In this document: piece after piece, positions 36,691 to 46,108 of the stretch
Layout of the letters: each line of letters begins with the position of its first letter
How positions within the stretch are numbered: position 1 is the stretch's first letter
Assembly (NCBI GenBank): GCA_036873755.1
Contig: JAVTVY010025114.1
Span: forward strand, 41,148-105,147
DNA: 64,000 bases
Direction: 5' to 3'
DNA from: Hanleya hanleyi
Taxonomy: Eukaryota > Mollusca > Polyplacophora > Lepidopleurida > Hanleyidae
Position numbers and translations under genes: made by a program
Notes under the pieces: model-generated
The model's database searches: none
Told to the model about the DNA's origin: nothing
What the model saw: only the letters and a program-made list of their open reading frames with translations

Positions 36691-37467
36691 AAGTGACTGT
36701 AGAGTATAACACGACTGCCCAAATTACCTATCAAATTTATTATTGCGTGGCTCTTCTGACTTTGATTATGAAACAAATATGTCTGTTTTTGGAATAGTCC
36801 AAAAATTCATTGGAGCATCTGAACGGTTTCATGCTCAATAACAATCTCAACCGGTGACAGATGAAGCTGATCAGATCAGTGCTTTACCAGCTGTGTAAAT
36901 AAACTTTATTCGACCCATTGTACAAAGCTATAGAATTATATGAAGTAACGAAATACCCACTTGTACATAAGTATTATCTATAATATATAAAATCCCACCA
37001 CCCATCATCCTCTAACGCATTTCATCATTTAACAATTTATTGTGTTTTTTCAATGTATGTAAATCATTATCTTGTCTTTTTTAATAATTTTTTTTTTTAC
37101 AATTTATTGTGTTTTTCTCTCTATATAAATTATTATATTTATGTTATCTGAGGAGAGTGCCCCGTGGCCTTGTGACTGTGCATAATTCCCATAAAATTAA
37201 ATAAAGCTTACATTGCATTACATTATTAAAGGTAGGACTGGCCTCTGGCAACGGTTAACCGGAAGTGGCGTCATGCCCGGAAGGGGCGCAGGATCAGAGG
37301 TAACCGGAGGTGCACATAATCTCGAACCAAAGCGGTCGTGAGTTGCGGCAAAAACACTTTGGTTCGAGGGAATGCTCCAATTTTTGCCCTTTCACTATTA
37401 CTACTGCTGAGGTTATCAGTGGTCGGAAGTGATAAAGAAGAGGATTCTTTTAGAAATTATTTAGAAC
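36691..37467. other. Non-coding; possible LINE 3' tail
   Basis: No gene. The stretch 37,140-37,225, ending 'aaataaagcttacattgcat' and 'tacattat', resembles the 3' end of a non-LTR retroelement. This is a weak call from style only. Confidence 0.35.
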
Positions 37468-37474
37468 AGGTAAT

Positions 37475-37823
37475 TATGGTGTTCTATTTGTGCCAATTTG
37501 ATCTCGCGCGTCGACTTGCAAAAGTCGACGCACGACGCACGACGCGAAAAGTCGACGTCCCGTTTTGAAAGGCGACGTCGCCCTCTCCGTCGCGCGTCGC
37601 GCGTCGACTTTTACAATGCTAAGAGATAGGCCAAAAGGCGACGTCGACTTTTGAAACACGACGTCGAGTTTTGGCCTATCTCTTTAACATTGTAAAAGGC
37701 GACGCGCGACGGAAAGGGCGACGTCGCATTTCAAAACACGACGTCGACTTTTCGCGTCGCGCGTCGTGCGTCGACTTTTGCAAGTCGACGCGCGAGATCA
37801 AATTGGCACAAATAGAACACCAT
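37475..37823. mobile_element. CpG-rich giant hairpin (foldback) element
   Basis: 349 bp. Left arm TATGGTGTTCTATTTGTGCC, right arm GGCACAAATAGAACACCAT, with pairing continuing inward for roughly 150 bp through GACGTCG- and CGCGCGTCG-rich sequence to the central 'gataggccaaaa'/'ttttggcctatc'. It is flanked by a perfect 7-bp direct repeat AGGTAAT (37,468-37,474 and 37,824-37,830). It carries dozens of CpG and GTCGAC/GACGTC sites in an AT-rich context. Non-coding; superfamily not assigned. Confidence 0.85.
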
Positions 37824-37830
37824 AGGTAAT

Positions 37831-38546
37831 ATTATCGGAGTGCTAAGCCTATTTGCACTTTGTCTCAAGGAGTCAAGGTTTCAACGATCTCATTTACCGA
37901 CCTATTTTCGCAGCAATATATATTCAGCTGATGTGAAATGTCACGAAGACAATATTTCTGAGATAAACGCAGTACCGGGTTTGTAGCGGCAGTTATCAGA
38001 TGTTTTTGGTTCTAATAATCAATACCGAGAACGCGCCATTATGAAATAAATCACTCGAATACTATACATATGCACAGTGATATTGAATTTCAGTATGATA
38101 ATATATCATAATACTCGATGCTTATCACATTTTTATGTGTAACTTTCCAAATAAAATACTTTATCTTCTCGTTTTCTCTTCCCCGGATGACAAGATAGAT
38201 TAGCGCGACGAGATTTCAGCTGATGGAAAAATAAATAATAGGTTTTATGGAAGGCTAGGTTGTAAATTATCCAATCAAAATCAGTTACGCGGAAATTATA
38301 ATGTGTATTGTTGAGAGATGAAGTTTCAGCACGTAGTTACGCCATCCTTCAATTAGAACGGTCCATGTATACAATATTGGAAACGTCACTCCATGGGCAA
38401 TAAAGAATATCTCATCCGTAAATACCCTTGTGTTACATAAGGTATATTTTATCTCAGCTTACATACGCCATTTTCATTCTGTCTTGTTTGCGCCTATACT
38501 CTTATATCCGTAACTTGCGTCCAAGTCCGTTACGCCCCATCATCCG
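37831..38546. other. Non-coding, no gene seen
   Basis: AT-rich DNA without supported genes or clear repeats. Confidence 0.45.
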
Positions 38547-38850
38547 AACGCATGATACGATCGTACGTGGATACTTCTGTTCGTAACCATCCACATAACA
38601 GGTGTTATCTGGAAAAATTGTGGTGCGTACGAAAGGTCACAGCCGATTGGCTACGTGGGACTCGCGATCGGCACAATCATATTCATTTGACGACGAAACA
38701 CCTCCAGCCCTTGGTAGGTCTCGAAGTGTCCCCATCATAAAATAGAAACACTACCGTTTATGTGAACTATCGCCTACATTATTTTATCCGAATATTTTAG
38801 GCCGTTCGTAAAATCGATCTATTTAAGAAAGAACAAACAGCTGTGCATCA
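38547..38850 (+). repeat. Dispersed repeat D3, copy B
   Basis: Partner of 17,155-17,478 in the same orientation, sharing phrases in the same order over about 300 bp. Confidence 0.65.
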
Positions 38851-39032
38851 TGTTTGCAACGCAGGAACACATGCTGCATGTTGACAAATTTCGCAACCGG
38901 AGCTGACTTTAGGTGCTCCAAATTACCTCCATGTCGAAAATGCATGCGCAGGACAGTTATGGGTTTTGCACGTTGCTAAAGATTATTTTCAAACCCTCTG
39001 AGCTCGTATATAATCACCCTGCATGCCATAGA

Positions 39033-39038
39033 TTCGTA
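39033..39038. repeat. Left target-site duplication TTCGTA
   Basis: TTCGTA directly precedes the AGTAGTAGGG terminus. The identical hexamer follows the other end at 51,702-51,707. Six-bp duplications are standard for Polinton integration. Confidence 0.93.
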
Positions 39039-40589
39039 AGTAGTAGGGAAAGAGCATTTAAAGTCATATTTTTCAGGGAGGTAACTCTTGGTTCCATTTT
39101 TCCGACAGGGGGCGCCACCAGCTTGCAGGTATGACGTCACTTCCAGTCTGGGTGAATGGGGCGTGACCTTGGGAGCATGTATTCCTCCGCGGTGATGCGG
39201 TCTGGCGGTGATGCGGTCTGCCTCCGCGGACCGAAAGTAGTCCCAAAATCGTGGGTTTTCGTAAGAATGTTCGGCAATCTGTAGGGACCGCTGAAGGACC
39301 GATTGGGTCGAGTGAGGTATCAAAGTGAAGCATTCGTGAAGGGGCATCTGATGGCCTGGGTGTGGGGTTGAAATATCGTCATTCTGCGTATGCGCGGTGG
39401 ACAAAGGGTATGGAAATAGACGTTTTGGGGTCTAGGTGGACCACTAGTGGCCCTATGGAGTCGTATGAGGTATCAATGTGAAGCCTATGTGAGGGGGCAT
39501 CCACCTGGACTAGTGTTTCGCCCGTTGTCGACATTATGCGCATGCGCAGACAGGGAATTGTGGGAAAAGGGTATGGAAATAGACGTGTTGGGGTCTAGGT
39601 GGGCCACTAATGGTCCGATGGAGTCGAGTGAGGTATCAATGTGAAGTATTCGTGAAGGGGCATCCGCCTGGACTAGTGTGTCGTTCGTTTTCGACGTTCT
39701 GCGCATGCGCAGACAGGGAATTGTGGGAAAAGGGTATGGAAATAGACGTGTTGGGATCTAGGGGAGCCCCTAATGGGCCGATGATGTCGTATAAGGTCTT
39801 ATTTTGAAGCTCTAGTGAGGGAGCATACGCCTGGACTAGTGTGTTGTTCGTGTTCACATTCTGCGCATGCGCAGACAGGGAATTATGGGAAAAGGGTATG
39901 GACATAGACGTTTTGGGGTCTAGGTAGGCCCCTAATGGTCCGATGGAGTCGTATGAGGTATCAATGTGACGCATATGTGAAGGAGCATCCGACGGGGTGG
40001 ATGTGACGTAACACTGACGTCATTCTGCGCATGCGCAGTAGACAAAGGGTATGGAAATAGACGTGTTGCGGTCTAGGTGAGCCCCTAGTTGTCCGATGGT
40101 GTCGTCTGAGGTCTTATTTTGAAGCTCTCGTTGGAGGAGCATCCGACTGGACTCATGGTTCGTCCGTGTTCAAGAGTCTGCGCATGCGTAGTCTGTCCGT
40201 AGTATAGAAAGCAGGCATTTTGGGGGTGCGTGGCAGTGTGTTTGACCCACCACTATGGGTCCATGTTTGTGGTTTGGTGGTGTGGGTTCTGCGCACAGAC
40301 GTCACTTCCGGGTTTCACTAAAACTACCTGTGAACCCAGAAGAGTTCCAATTTTTCCCGTACACGTAGGGTCCGGATTTTCAGCATCCAAGATTTCCCCG
40401 GCCCGGCCCGGCCCGGCCCGGCACGGCCCGCCCCGGCCGCAGCGCGCGCGGGTTATCCGGGCCGCACGCGCGCGCGCGTCATCACGGGAAGTGCGCGGGT
40501 GAATGTCGGGTCAAAAGGTCAAAGGTCACACCCAGGTCAGAAGGTCAAAGGTCTCCCTTTCGGCAATGTTCGGCAACAATGTTGCGGCA
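39039..40589 (+). repeat. Left terminal inverted repeat of copy 1
   Basis: 1,551 bp matching the complement of 50,133-51,701. It has three zones: an outer 340 bp ('gaccgcatcaccgcggagg' region); five tandem units of about 162 bp starting 'gggtatggaaatagacgt' (39,405 to about 40,200), each with a TGCGCATGCGCA palindrome; and an inner zone with CGTCACTTCCGGGTTTCACT, a CCCGG/GCGCGC-rich island (40,395-40,500) and 'aaggtcaaaggtc' repeats. The inner edge is at 'gttgcggca' (40,589). Confidence 0.9.
39537..40037. promoter_or_regulatory. Array of NRF1-type palindromes in left TIR
   Basis: Perfect TGCGCATGCGCA at 39,537, 39,700, 39,862 and 40,026, with imperfect versions near 39,384 and 40,179. The sequence equals the consensus for the nuclear respiratory factor 1 family (YGCGCAYGCGCR). 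Regular ~163-bp spacing follows the tandem TIR units. Binding in this host is inference. Confidence 0.55.
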
Positions 40590-41135
40590 TCGATATACAG
40601 AGCTTGAACCCCAAAAGGGGATTGTAAATTAACCTGGGAAGGATGGGCAGTTCCACTTGCACCAATCAGCGGTCGAGAAAAAGAGCCAATGAGCGATCGA
40701 TAAAAGAACCAATGGACGGGTACTAGAATTTCGCTCACGTTTGCGCCTACATCCGGGTACTAGGATGCTTTCGCCTACGTCCGCGCCTACATCCGGGTTC
40801 TTGTACACCCGGGTAATGTTTTCTGGACATGGATGGGTTAACTTTGGCTCCATTCTAGGCCACTGATTGGCTAATACGGTGTTCAAAGCCAGTTTCATGC
40901 ATTATACTCATATAGAAAACACACACAAGACAGGCTTTTTTTTTGGTGAGATCTCATTTTGTTTTTTATTCAACAATAACTAACAAAAACAATGTGAGAA
41001 CAACCACGTGACAACTGAAGCCCAGAACAGGGGGCTTGTACATTGAAAGAACTGAAGCCCAGAACAGGGGGCTTGTAAACTTAAGCCCAGAACAGGGGGC
41101 TTGTACATTGAAAGAACTTAAGCCCAGAACGGGGC
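40590..41135. other. Inner non-coding end of copy 1: poly(A) signal and minisatellite
   Basis: Between the left TIR and the protease stop codon. It contains AATAAA on the minus strand (TTTATT at 40,965-40,970), a likely polyadenylation signal for the MCP-protease end of the gene block, and a minisatellite at about 41,017-41,140 with four units of 'gcccagaacagggggcttgt' type. No gene. Confidence 0.6.
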
Positions 41136-41591
41136 TTATACATTGTAATGATGGGCGGCCCAGTCATATACGAGTACATCGCGGTCTTCGGCCTTGGGGT
41201 ACTCGTCAAACATCTGTACGATGGTAGATAAGGTTCTGCCCCGGCATCGATGGTACAGGTAAAACAAGCAATATTGTCCGCACACGCTACTGGTCAGGCT
41301 TTGCAACGTTTGACTGTTCCAACACCACGTCTCTGTACCTTGATCCATGAAGTCTGTTAAATCGGGATGGAGGGGTGGCAGGCCGTACGGGTCAAAGTAT
41401 TCGCCCTGCTGTTCTGTCAAGTACACGGCCACCCAATGTTCACCGGGCCGATCCATCGGGTCCGTGTTGAGAACGTAAGCAGCAGGATACATACGGTCTA
41501 ATGGGAACACATCTCGGGCGAACACCCCTTGAAAGACCATACGTGTCCCTGGGTCATTCTCCAGCACGGTGGTTATCTGGTCTGTATCCAT
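41136..41591 (-). CDS. Adenain-type cysteine protease
   Basis: 151 residues from the ATG at 41,591 (MDTDQITTVLENDP), which lies one base after the MCP stop codon; an open extension upstream is overlap with the MCP end. It belongs to the Ulp1/adenain C5-type cysteine protease family found in Polintons and adenoviruses, which matures capsid proteins. Visible catalytic features are His in 'PGEHWVAVYL', the acidic residue in 'EYFDPYGLPP', a Gln in 'WNSQTLQ' and the nucleophile Cys in 'SVCGQYCLFYL'. The frame looks intact. Last gene of the block, facing the left TIR. Confidence 0.9.
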   Translation of the reverse strand: MDTDQITTVLENDPGTRMVFQGVFARDVFPLDRMYPAAYVLNTDPMDRPGEHWVAVYLTEQQGEYFDPYGLPPLHPDLTDFMDQGTETWCWNSQTLQSLTSSVCGQYCLFYLYHRCRGRTLSTIVQMFDEYPKAEDRDVLVYDWAAHHYNV

Positions 41592-41592
41592 G

Positions 41593-43690
41593 TTAGGTGG
41601 CAAAGTCACACAGAACGTTGCGCGCCTTGTCCACTTGAATGATGTTGTCAAACTCGGCGTAGCAGATCACATTGACGGTGGTCCCGAGGGCTCGTGCAAA
41701 GTGGATTTCCAACCGTAAATTGCCTTGCTTGGCCAGGGCCAGCTGATGGTCGTTCTCTAAGATGGGGGTCAGATCGAAACAGAACAACGTGTATCCGTTC
41801 GCGTAGTCCTCCCGACTGATCATATTCCCTTCGTCCTGGTCGATTTGACCGGTGGCTGTAAACAGGCTCTGATAGGCTCGAATGAAATTCCTGCGCCCAA
41901 AGTTCGGTGTTAAGGCCGTGGCTGGCACCTGTTGTCCATCCACATGCAGGGCCACAAAATTGATGCTGAAATGTTTAAAGTCAAACGGATTCTCTGGGTA
42001 GGCTCCGCTGAAACTGGTATTTTCCACACAGGCCAGGATCAATCGCTTGGGTAGTTCCCCCAGGAACAGGTTTTCTTTGTTGGCGCTCATATTTCCAGCA
42101 GGCACAGAGAACACTTTGGTTTGTACACGTCGGATAGGGTACTGGGCTGGTTTTGTTTCCAAGGCTTTGAGGTGTCCCAGTTGAACGGCTGGATTCGGTT
42201 TCACTTTTCGGACATACAGGACTGCGTCTTGGATGACAATCTTATAGTCGGCTGCATGTCCGTCTACGTCAGTGGCCATCAAGGCGAAGGTCGGAGGCGC
42301 CCGTATCAGTCGGATTTGAAGGAAACTACAGATAGCCCTACAGGCACATCTTATTTAGATCTCTATCTCTATAAAAATGAAGCGGGTATTCTCTCTCGTC
42401 GACTTTATGACAAAAGAGATGATTACAATTTCGACATCGTAAACTTTCCGTTTCTGGATAGTAATATTCCAGTGGGACCTGCATATGGCGTATACATATC
42501 TCGCTTAGTAGCATTTGCTAGATCCTGTGTTAAATGTGATGATTTTAATCAACGTCACAAAACATTGTTGCAGAAACTTATAAAACAGGGCTATTCCACC
42601 AAGCGCCTCCACTCAAAGTTTCTCAAATTTGGCGATACATATCGCATGCTGATAGCAAAATACGAACGTAGCGTGCAAGATCTATGGCGCTACGTTTCGT
42701 AACTTGTGTCTAATTCCGCTTAACCCGGGCTAGGGGCCGTATGAACCCATGTACTTCAAGATCCTCATGGTACTCATATGAACAGTCACAATCAAAGCGT
42801 GACTGAGATACAACATTCTTTAGATGACGACTTTACAACGAATATTATGGATTAAGAATACTGATCAGCGATACGGATTTGATATTTTTGGAACATCATG
42901 ATGTCTTGCCGGCATCATTGAAAACTGTTGACCGCTTCTCTCTTGCAGGAAACAAGCATATGTTTATGTATACAATGATTGTCTTTTTGAATTTGGTGCT
43001 AATACTGTTATATGGAATATGGAATAGGTCTTTGGATTATGGACGCGGATATTCTCTAATGGACGACGGCTGGATTATGAATGACGGACTAGACGCTTGT
43101 AATTTGATGGGGATCATGTTCAAGAGGTACCGGTCTTGCATGAAAATGTCTGCGTGCTGTCGACCCATGAGATCCACCGAGGCGCCGTTGGCGGTGAAAA
43201 CCTTCCGTTTGTTATATCCTTCATTGTCCACCGTGCTCATGTGCTCGGCTGTGTCCTGGTAGAATAAAGCGGCTGTCAGCTGAGATTTTTTAGCCTCTCG
43301 TCCATACGACAACAGCGTCTCGATGTAGGCTCGATAGGGGTACGTGTTGGTCGAGTCACTGATGAGTTTGTCGCTGAGAAAAATATCCACCTGTTGAAAC
43401 ATCGAGTGCAGCCAGAGATTCGTCGGGCCCACCGTTGCAGCTTGGATGATTCTGGAGCCATCCCCATTGACGACCTTGGCTTTCACATACAAGTATGTAT
43501 GGGCTAAATCCACATAGGCCGTATCCGCATTACCGATGGTGAACTCGATGGGCCCTGTTTCGCTGATGCTGGAGAGCGGGAGATGCTCCACCCATAATCC
43601 TTGTTCGGCACTGGTCTGTGTGGGCGGGACGGTCCACAAATCAAATTCACTGTTGGTGGAGGGGCAGGACTCTGCGTGGATCAAGGACAT
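41593..43690 (-). pseudogene. Major capsid protein, split by RT insertion
   Basis: Double jelly-roll type Polinton MCP by context and by similarity to the copy 2 gene. The N-terminal part starts MSLIHAESCPSTNSEFDLW at 43,690 and runs to about 43,103; the C-terminal part resumes at about 42,304 and ends with a stop at 41,593-41,595. The gap (about 42,305-43,102) is a 5'-truncated RT-element insertion absent from copy 2, where the flanks join directly at 'cagtcggatttt'. Apart from the insertion the two parts read without obvious stops. MCP would form the hexagonal capsomers of a virion. Confidence 0.9.
42305..43102 (+). mobile_element. 5'-truncated Penelope-like RT fragment inside MCP
   Basis: About 798 bp, near-identical to 31,747-32,506. 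It begins at 'gatttgaaggaaactacag' and ends at the same 3' boundary 'gacgcttgtaat' as the 32.5 kb copy. It encodes the RT C-terminal part without the catalytic YIDD box ('TSYLDLYLYKNEAGILS' to 'VQDLWRYVS') and the small membrane ORF. A shared 3' end with a variable 5' end is the signature of target-primed insertion. Any target duplication is at most a few T residues. Confidence 0.85.
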
Positions 43691-43693
43691 GCT

Positions 43694-43870
43694 TTAAGAA
43701 AAGATATCCTGGATCTTCGATGTGCGTCGTCGCTGGGTCGGTCGTCGACTGGTGCGTGGTCTCGGTGGTGCAGGTCTTTTATTCCCTACGGTGCGTTGTG
43801 CTTTGGCCACCAAGACGCCTCCTGCTTCTTTGGCCCGCCGTTTCAAGGCTTCTGTGGGTGCCGTACCCCG
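43694..43870 (-). pseudogene. Basic core-like protein, C-terminal remnant
   Basis: Only the Arg/Lys-rich C-terminal end is left, finishing just upstream of MCP. Compared with 62,555-62,960 the N-terminal part is missing because a deletion joins this gene to the middle of the upstream proline-rich gene at about 43,870. Confidence 0.65.
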
Positions 43871-43874
43871 GGAA
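43867..43874. other. Deletion junction: penton gene lost
   Basis: Aligned with copy 2, the minus-strand sequence runs from 61,308-61,337 (ggcgaactcctggtacagaa...) directly into 62,783 (ggggtacggcaccca...). About 1.44 kb is missing: the end of the proline-rich gene, the whole penton gene and the start of the basic protein gene. No repeat of useful length is seen at the junction. Confidence 0.85.
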
Positions 43875-44336
43875 CCACCTGATTCTGTACCAGGAGTTCG
43901 CCTTTATCATTCCAAGTCATGTTAGGATTCTGTTTCATCCGTTGTAATACCAGGCCAGCTTGTTTCTTGAACGATGCAGGTACACTCTTCAGCACTTCGT
44001 CTTCCACCCACTGTGGGGCTGTGGGTGGTACCCCTGGTAATGGCGGCTGTTGGAGCGGTGCTGAGGTCGGCAGTGTGTCGCGTGGTGGTGGTGGTGGTGG
44101 TGGTGGTAGGGTAGAGAGGGGTTTTTGTATTGGTCCATGAACGTCATGTACCGTTGAAGCGTCTCAGTGTACCGTTGTACTTTCTCACTGTCGCTTAACC
44201 CCGGTCTCTGTAAGATCTGTTACATCTCTTCATCGAGGGTGTTTATGGTCTTCACCGTAGGTGGAACAGGGTAGGGCGATTGGAAGTTTTGAAGGAACCG
44301 TGGTTCGACGAGGACCATTTTTTTCGTGTGGTTCAT
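43871..44336 (-). pseudogene. Proline-rich structural-type protein, broken
   Basis: Starts MNHTKKMVLVEPRFLQN at 44,336, overlapping the preceding gene by ATGA. A CAA-to-TAA change creates a stop at 44,220-44,222 where copy 2 has Gln. Downstream sequence still matches copy 2 through the Pro-rich linker and 'VEDEVLKSVPASFKKQ' until the deletion at 43,870. Function unknown; its position among capsid genes suggests a virion component. Confidence 0.75.
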
Positions 44337-44657
44337 TGTCGCCCGAAGAGTCCACCCAATACTGGACCCAACACGGAAGCAGCCAACGGTGCTAAGATGG
44401 CCCCGAGAAAGCCGCCTTTCTGTAACACCTTTTTCTTTTGTGTTTGAGAGACTCGCTTCTGTCTTATGCTTGGTCAACTTGGTCTTCTGAGCCGGAGTCA
44501 GTGGTACGTTGACTTTTAACAGGTTGTACCCGATCTCGCACAGACAGCGTACAAGTTCAGGGTTCGCACCGCGTACAATGGTTCGGACCAACTCGGGTGG
44601 GGCCGTCTTCAATACACGGAGCGTCGGAGCGTGCTTCCGTACTCGCGCAGACATCAT
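44333..44657 (-). pseudogene. Small protein with Gly-rich hydrophobic tail, frameshifted
   Basis: Starts MMSARVRKHAPTLRVLKTAP at 44,657. The same gene in copy 2 (60,524-60,868) is intact. Here a 20-bp deletion near 44,466 shifts the frame and joins it to the next gene's frame. Function unknown. Confidence 0.75.
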
Positions 44658-44663
44658 GTACAA

Positions 44664-44811
44664 CTAATGCTAGAACTCACAACTCTGCTCTTTTTATCTA
44701 CCTCAGAGAACAGAGACAAAGGCAACCATGCTGTGGTATTAATTCTTTTTATTATCCCCATCATCAAACACACACACCCCAGCTGGGGGAGCCACTGTGG
44801 GTGTGTTTACA
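44664..44811. terminator. Poly(A) signal region after ATPase
   Basis: Minus-strand AATAAAA lies at about 44,745-44,751 (TTTTATT), about 60 bp past the ATPase stop; the equivalent AATAAAA in copy 2 is at 60,433. It probably ends the membrane protein/ATPase transcript. Confidence 0.45.
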
Positions 44812-45448
44812 TTATTTTTGCATGTACACGTGGTGGGTCTCTCCGGGAAAGATGCCGGTCCGTAGTCGAAGGTGGTCGGGGGTGGCTTGCTTGAGATCGA
44901 AGAGCATATACCCGTGCTGAGGGGTTGTCGCATCTTTGAAGGCTTCCAACGCAAACGGTGTGCGGCCGGGATACATCTGTCTCGCCAGGTGCAGCAGTTG
45001 AGTGGTATCTCTCGGGTTTTTGAAGACCACCAGGTAGTGGGCATTTAAGCTGATGTTCCTATGTTCTTTGTTTTTACTGAACAGATTCTGCACAATGTAG
45101 ATGATGCTGAGCCGTCGATGATGGCTGCCTTTGGTAAAGAGTTGGGTGACCCGCGCATCCGTCTCCGCCATGAGATCATCCAGAACCACCAAGGTGTCGG
45201 GTTCCAATTCGGCCAGGTTGGGTAGGCCGTCCACGAACGTGATGTGGGGCATTGCTGCATACGCTGCCTGCCATTCTCCGTAACACCACACGACTCGGGC
45301 ATTGGGTGGGGTGATCATGCTGTCGGCGTGTTGAAGGAGCTTCCTGACGAAGTGCGTTTTGTCGGAGCTTCCTGACGAAGTGCGTTTTGCCGGAGCCCGT
45401 CGGTCCTGCGATGACGCAAGTGAAGGGATGCTGCCACCGAGGGTCCAT
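44812..45448 (-). pseudogene. FtsK/HerA-type packaging ATPase, broken by 28-bp duplication
   Basis: Starts MDPRWQHPFTCVIAG at 45,448 with an intact Walker A, GPTGSGKTHF. Directly after it a 28-bp tandem duplication (45,336-45,363 and 45,364-45,391) shifts the frame. The rest of the ATPase (Walker B 'TLVVLDDLMAE', then 'NPRDTTQLLHLARQ') is open down to the stop at 44,812 but is now in frame with the upstream membrane protein instead of its own start. The family is the Polinton/adenovirus IVa2-like and FtsK-HerA group of genome-packaging ATPases. Confidence 0.88.
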
Positions 45449-45954
45449 GGTTCGAGCTGTATGCGCTGTCGTGGTAACCCGCTCTTGTAAATTTGGTACG
45501 AGTGAACTGGAGTGGTGGTGGTGGGTACAGCGTCGGTCGTCGTTGTCTGTTCACTGTGAGTGATGATGGTGGTGGGTATAACGTCGGTCGTCGTTGTCGG
45601 TTCACTGTGAGGGATGAAATCCGGTGGGTTTTCAGACGTAGTGGGTGTACTTGGTGTAGGTGTTGACTGTATACTCGGTGTGGAGCTCGATGTGGCTTGT
45701 ACACGGGGTTTGGTGGTGGTGATGACTGGGCTCGTTTCGATCACGGAGGTGACTGGTGCTATCTGTAGACTGGTTTCACTGCCACTCACAGCTGGAGTTC
45801 TAAGTTGGTTAAGTAGCGTGCTGACATAGGCTACGTCGTAAAACACACCTCCGTACAACACATTCAGCAGGGTTAGCAATATCACCACAAAGCCCACTTG
45901 CGCTTTGCGCGTTTTGGGAGACGCTGTGTTCAGAGGCAGCTGCTGCTTGTCCAT
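45336..45954 (-). CDS. Membrane-anchored Thr/Pro-rich protein
   Basis: Start ATG at 45,954 (MDKQQLPLNTASPK), chosen because a TATA box (TTTATA on plus, 46,004-46,009) lies about 50 bp upstream; the open frame extends further upstream to 46,068, but that start would precede the TATA box. A hydrophobic segment (VGFVVILLTLLNVLYGGVFY) lies about 20 residues in, followed by a Ser/Thr/Pro-rich stalk with imperfect repeats (HSEQTTTTDAVPTT and HSEPTTTTDVIPTT). Predicted single-pass protein with a mucin-like outer part. Because of the 28-bp duplication the frame continues into the ATPase, giving one long fused frame of 418 codons. Confidence 0.7.
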
Positions 45955-46003
45955 AGCACCGTGGTCGAACGTGGAATGAAGGGTGACGGTAGTGGTGTCT
46001 GGC

Positions 46004-46009
46004 TTTATA
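46004..46009 (-). promoter_or_regulatory. TATA box of membrane protein gene (copy 1)
   Basis: TATAAA on the minus strand in the context CGACTATAAAGCCAGACACC, identical to copy 2 at 59,245. About 50 bp upstream of the chosen ATG. Confidence 0.55.
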
Positions 46010-46108
46010 GTCGTTTCACCTGGTTGGCCACCACCCAGGAATTGAAGGAACTGGGCCAGCCTTGCCATTTGACGAAATGAAACAGTTTACCACGCCGACG
46101 TTCCGTTT

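Noticed and set aside
43601..43947. Plus-strand frames over the MCP and core-protein region (and similar ones opposite ATPase and integrase)
   Set aside because: They are antisense to clearly homologous Polinton genes and are not conserved as proteins between copies.
45045..45704. Additional minus-strand frames overlapping the membrane-protein and ATPase genes
   Set aside because: Alternate-frame shadows or frameshift products; conservation between copies follows the ATPase and membrane-protein frames.
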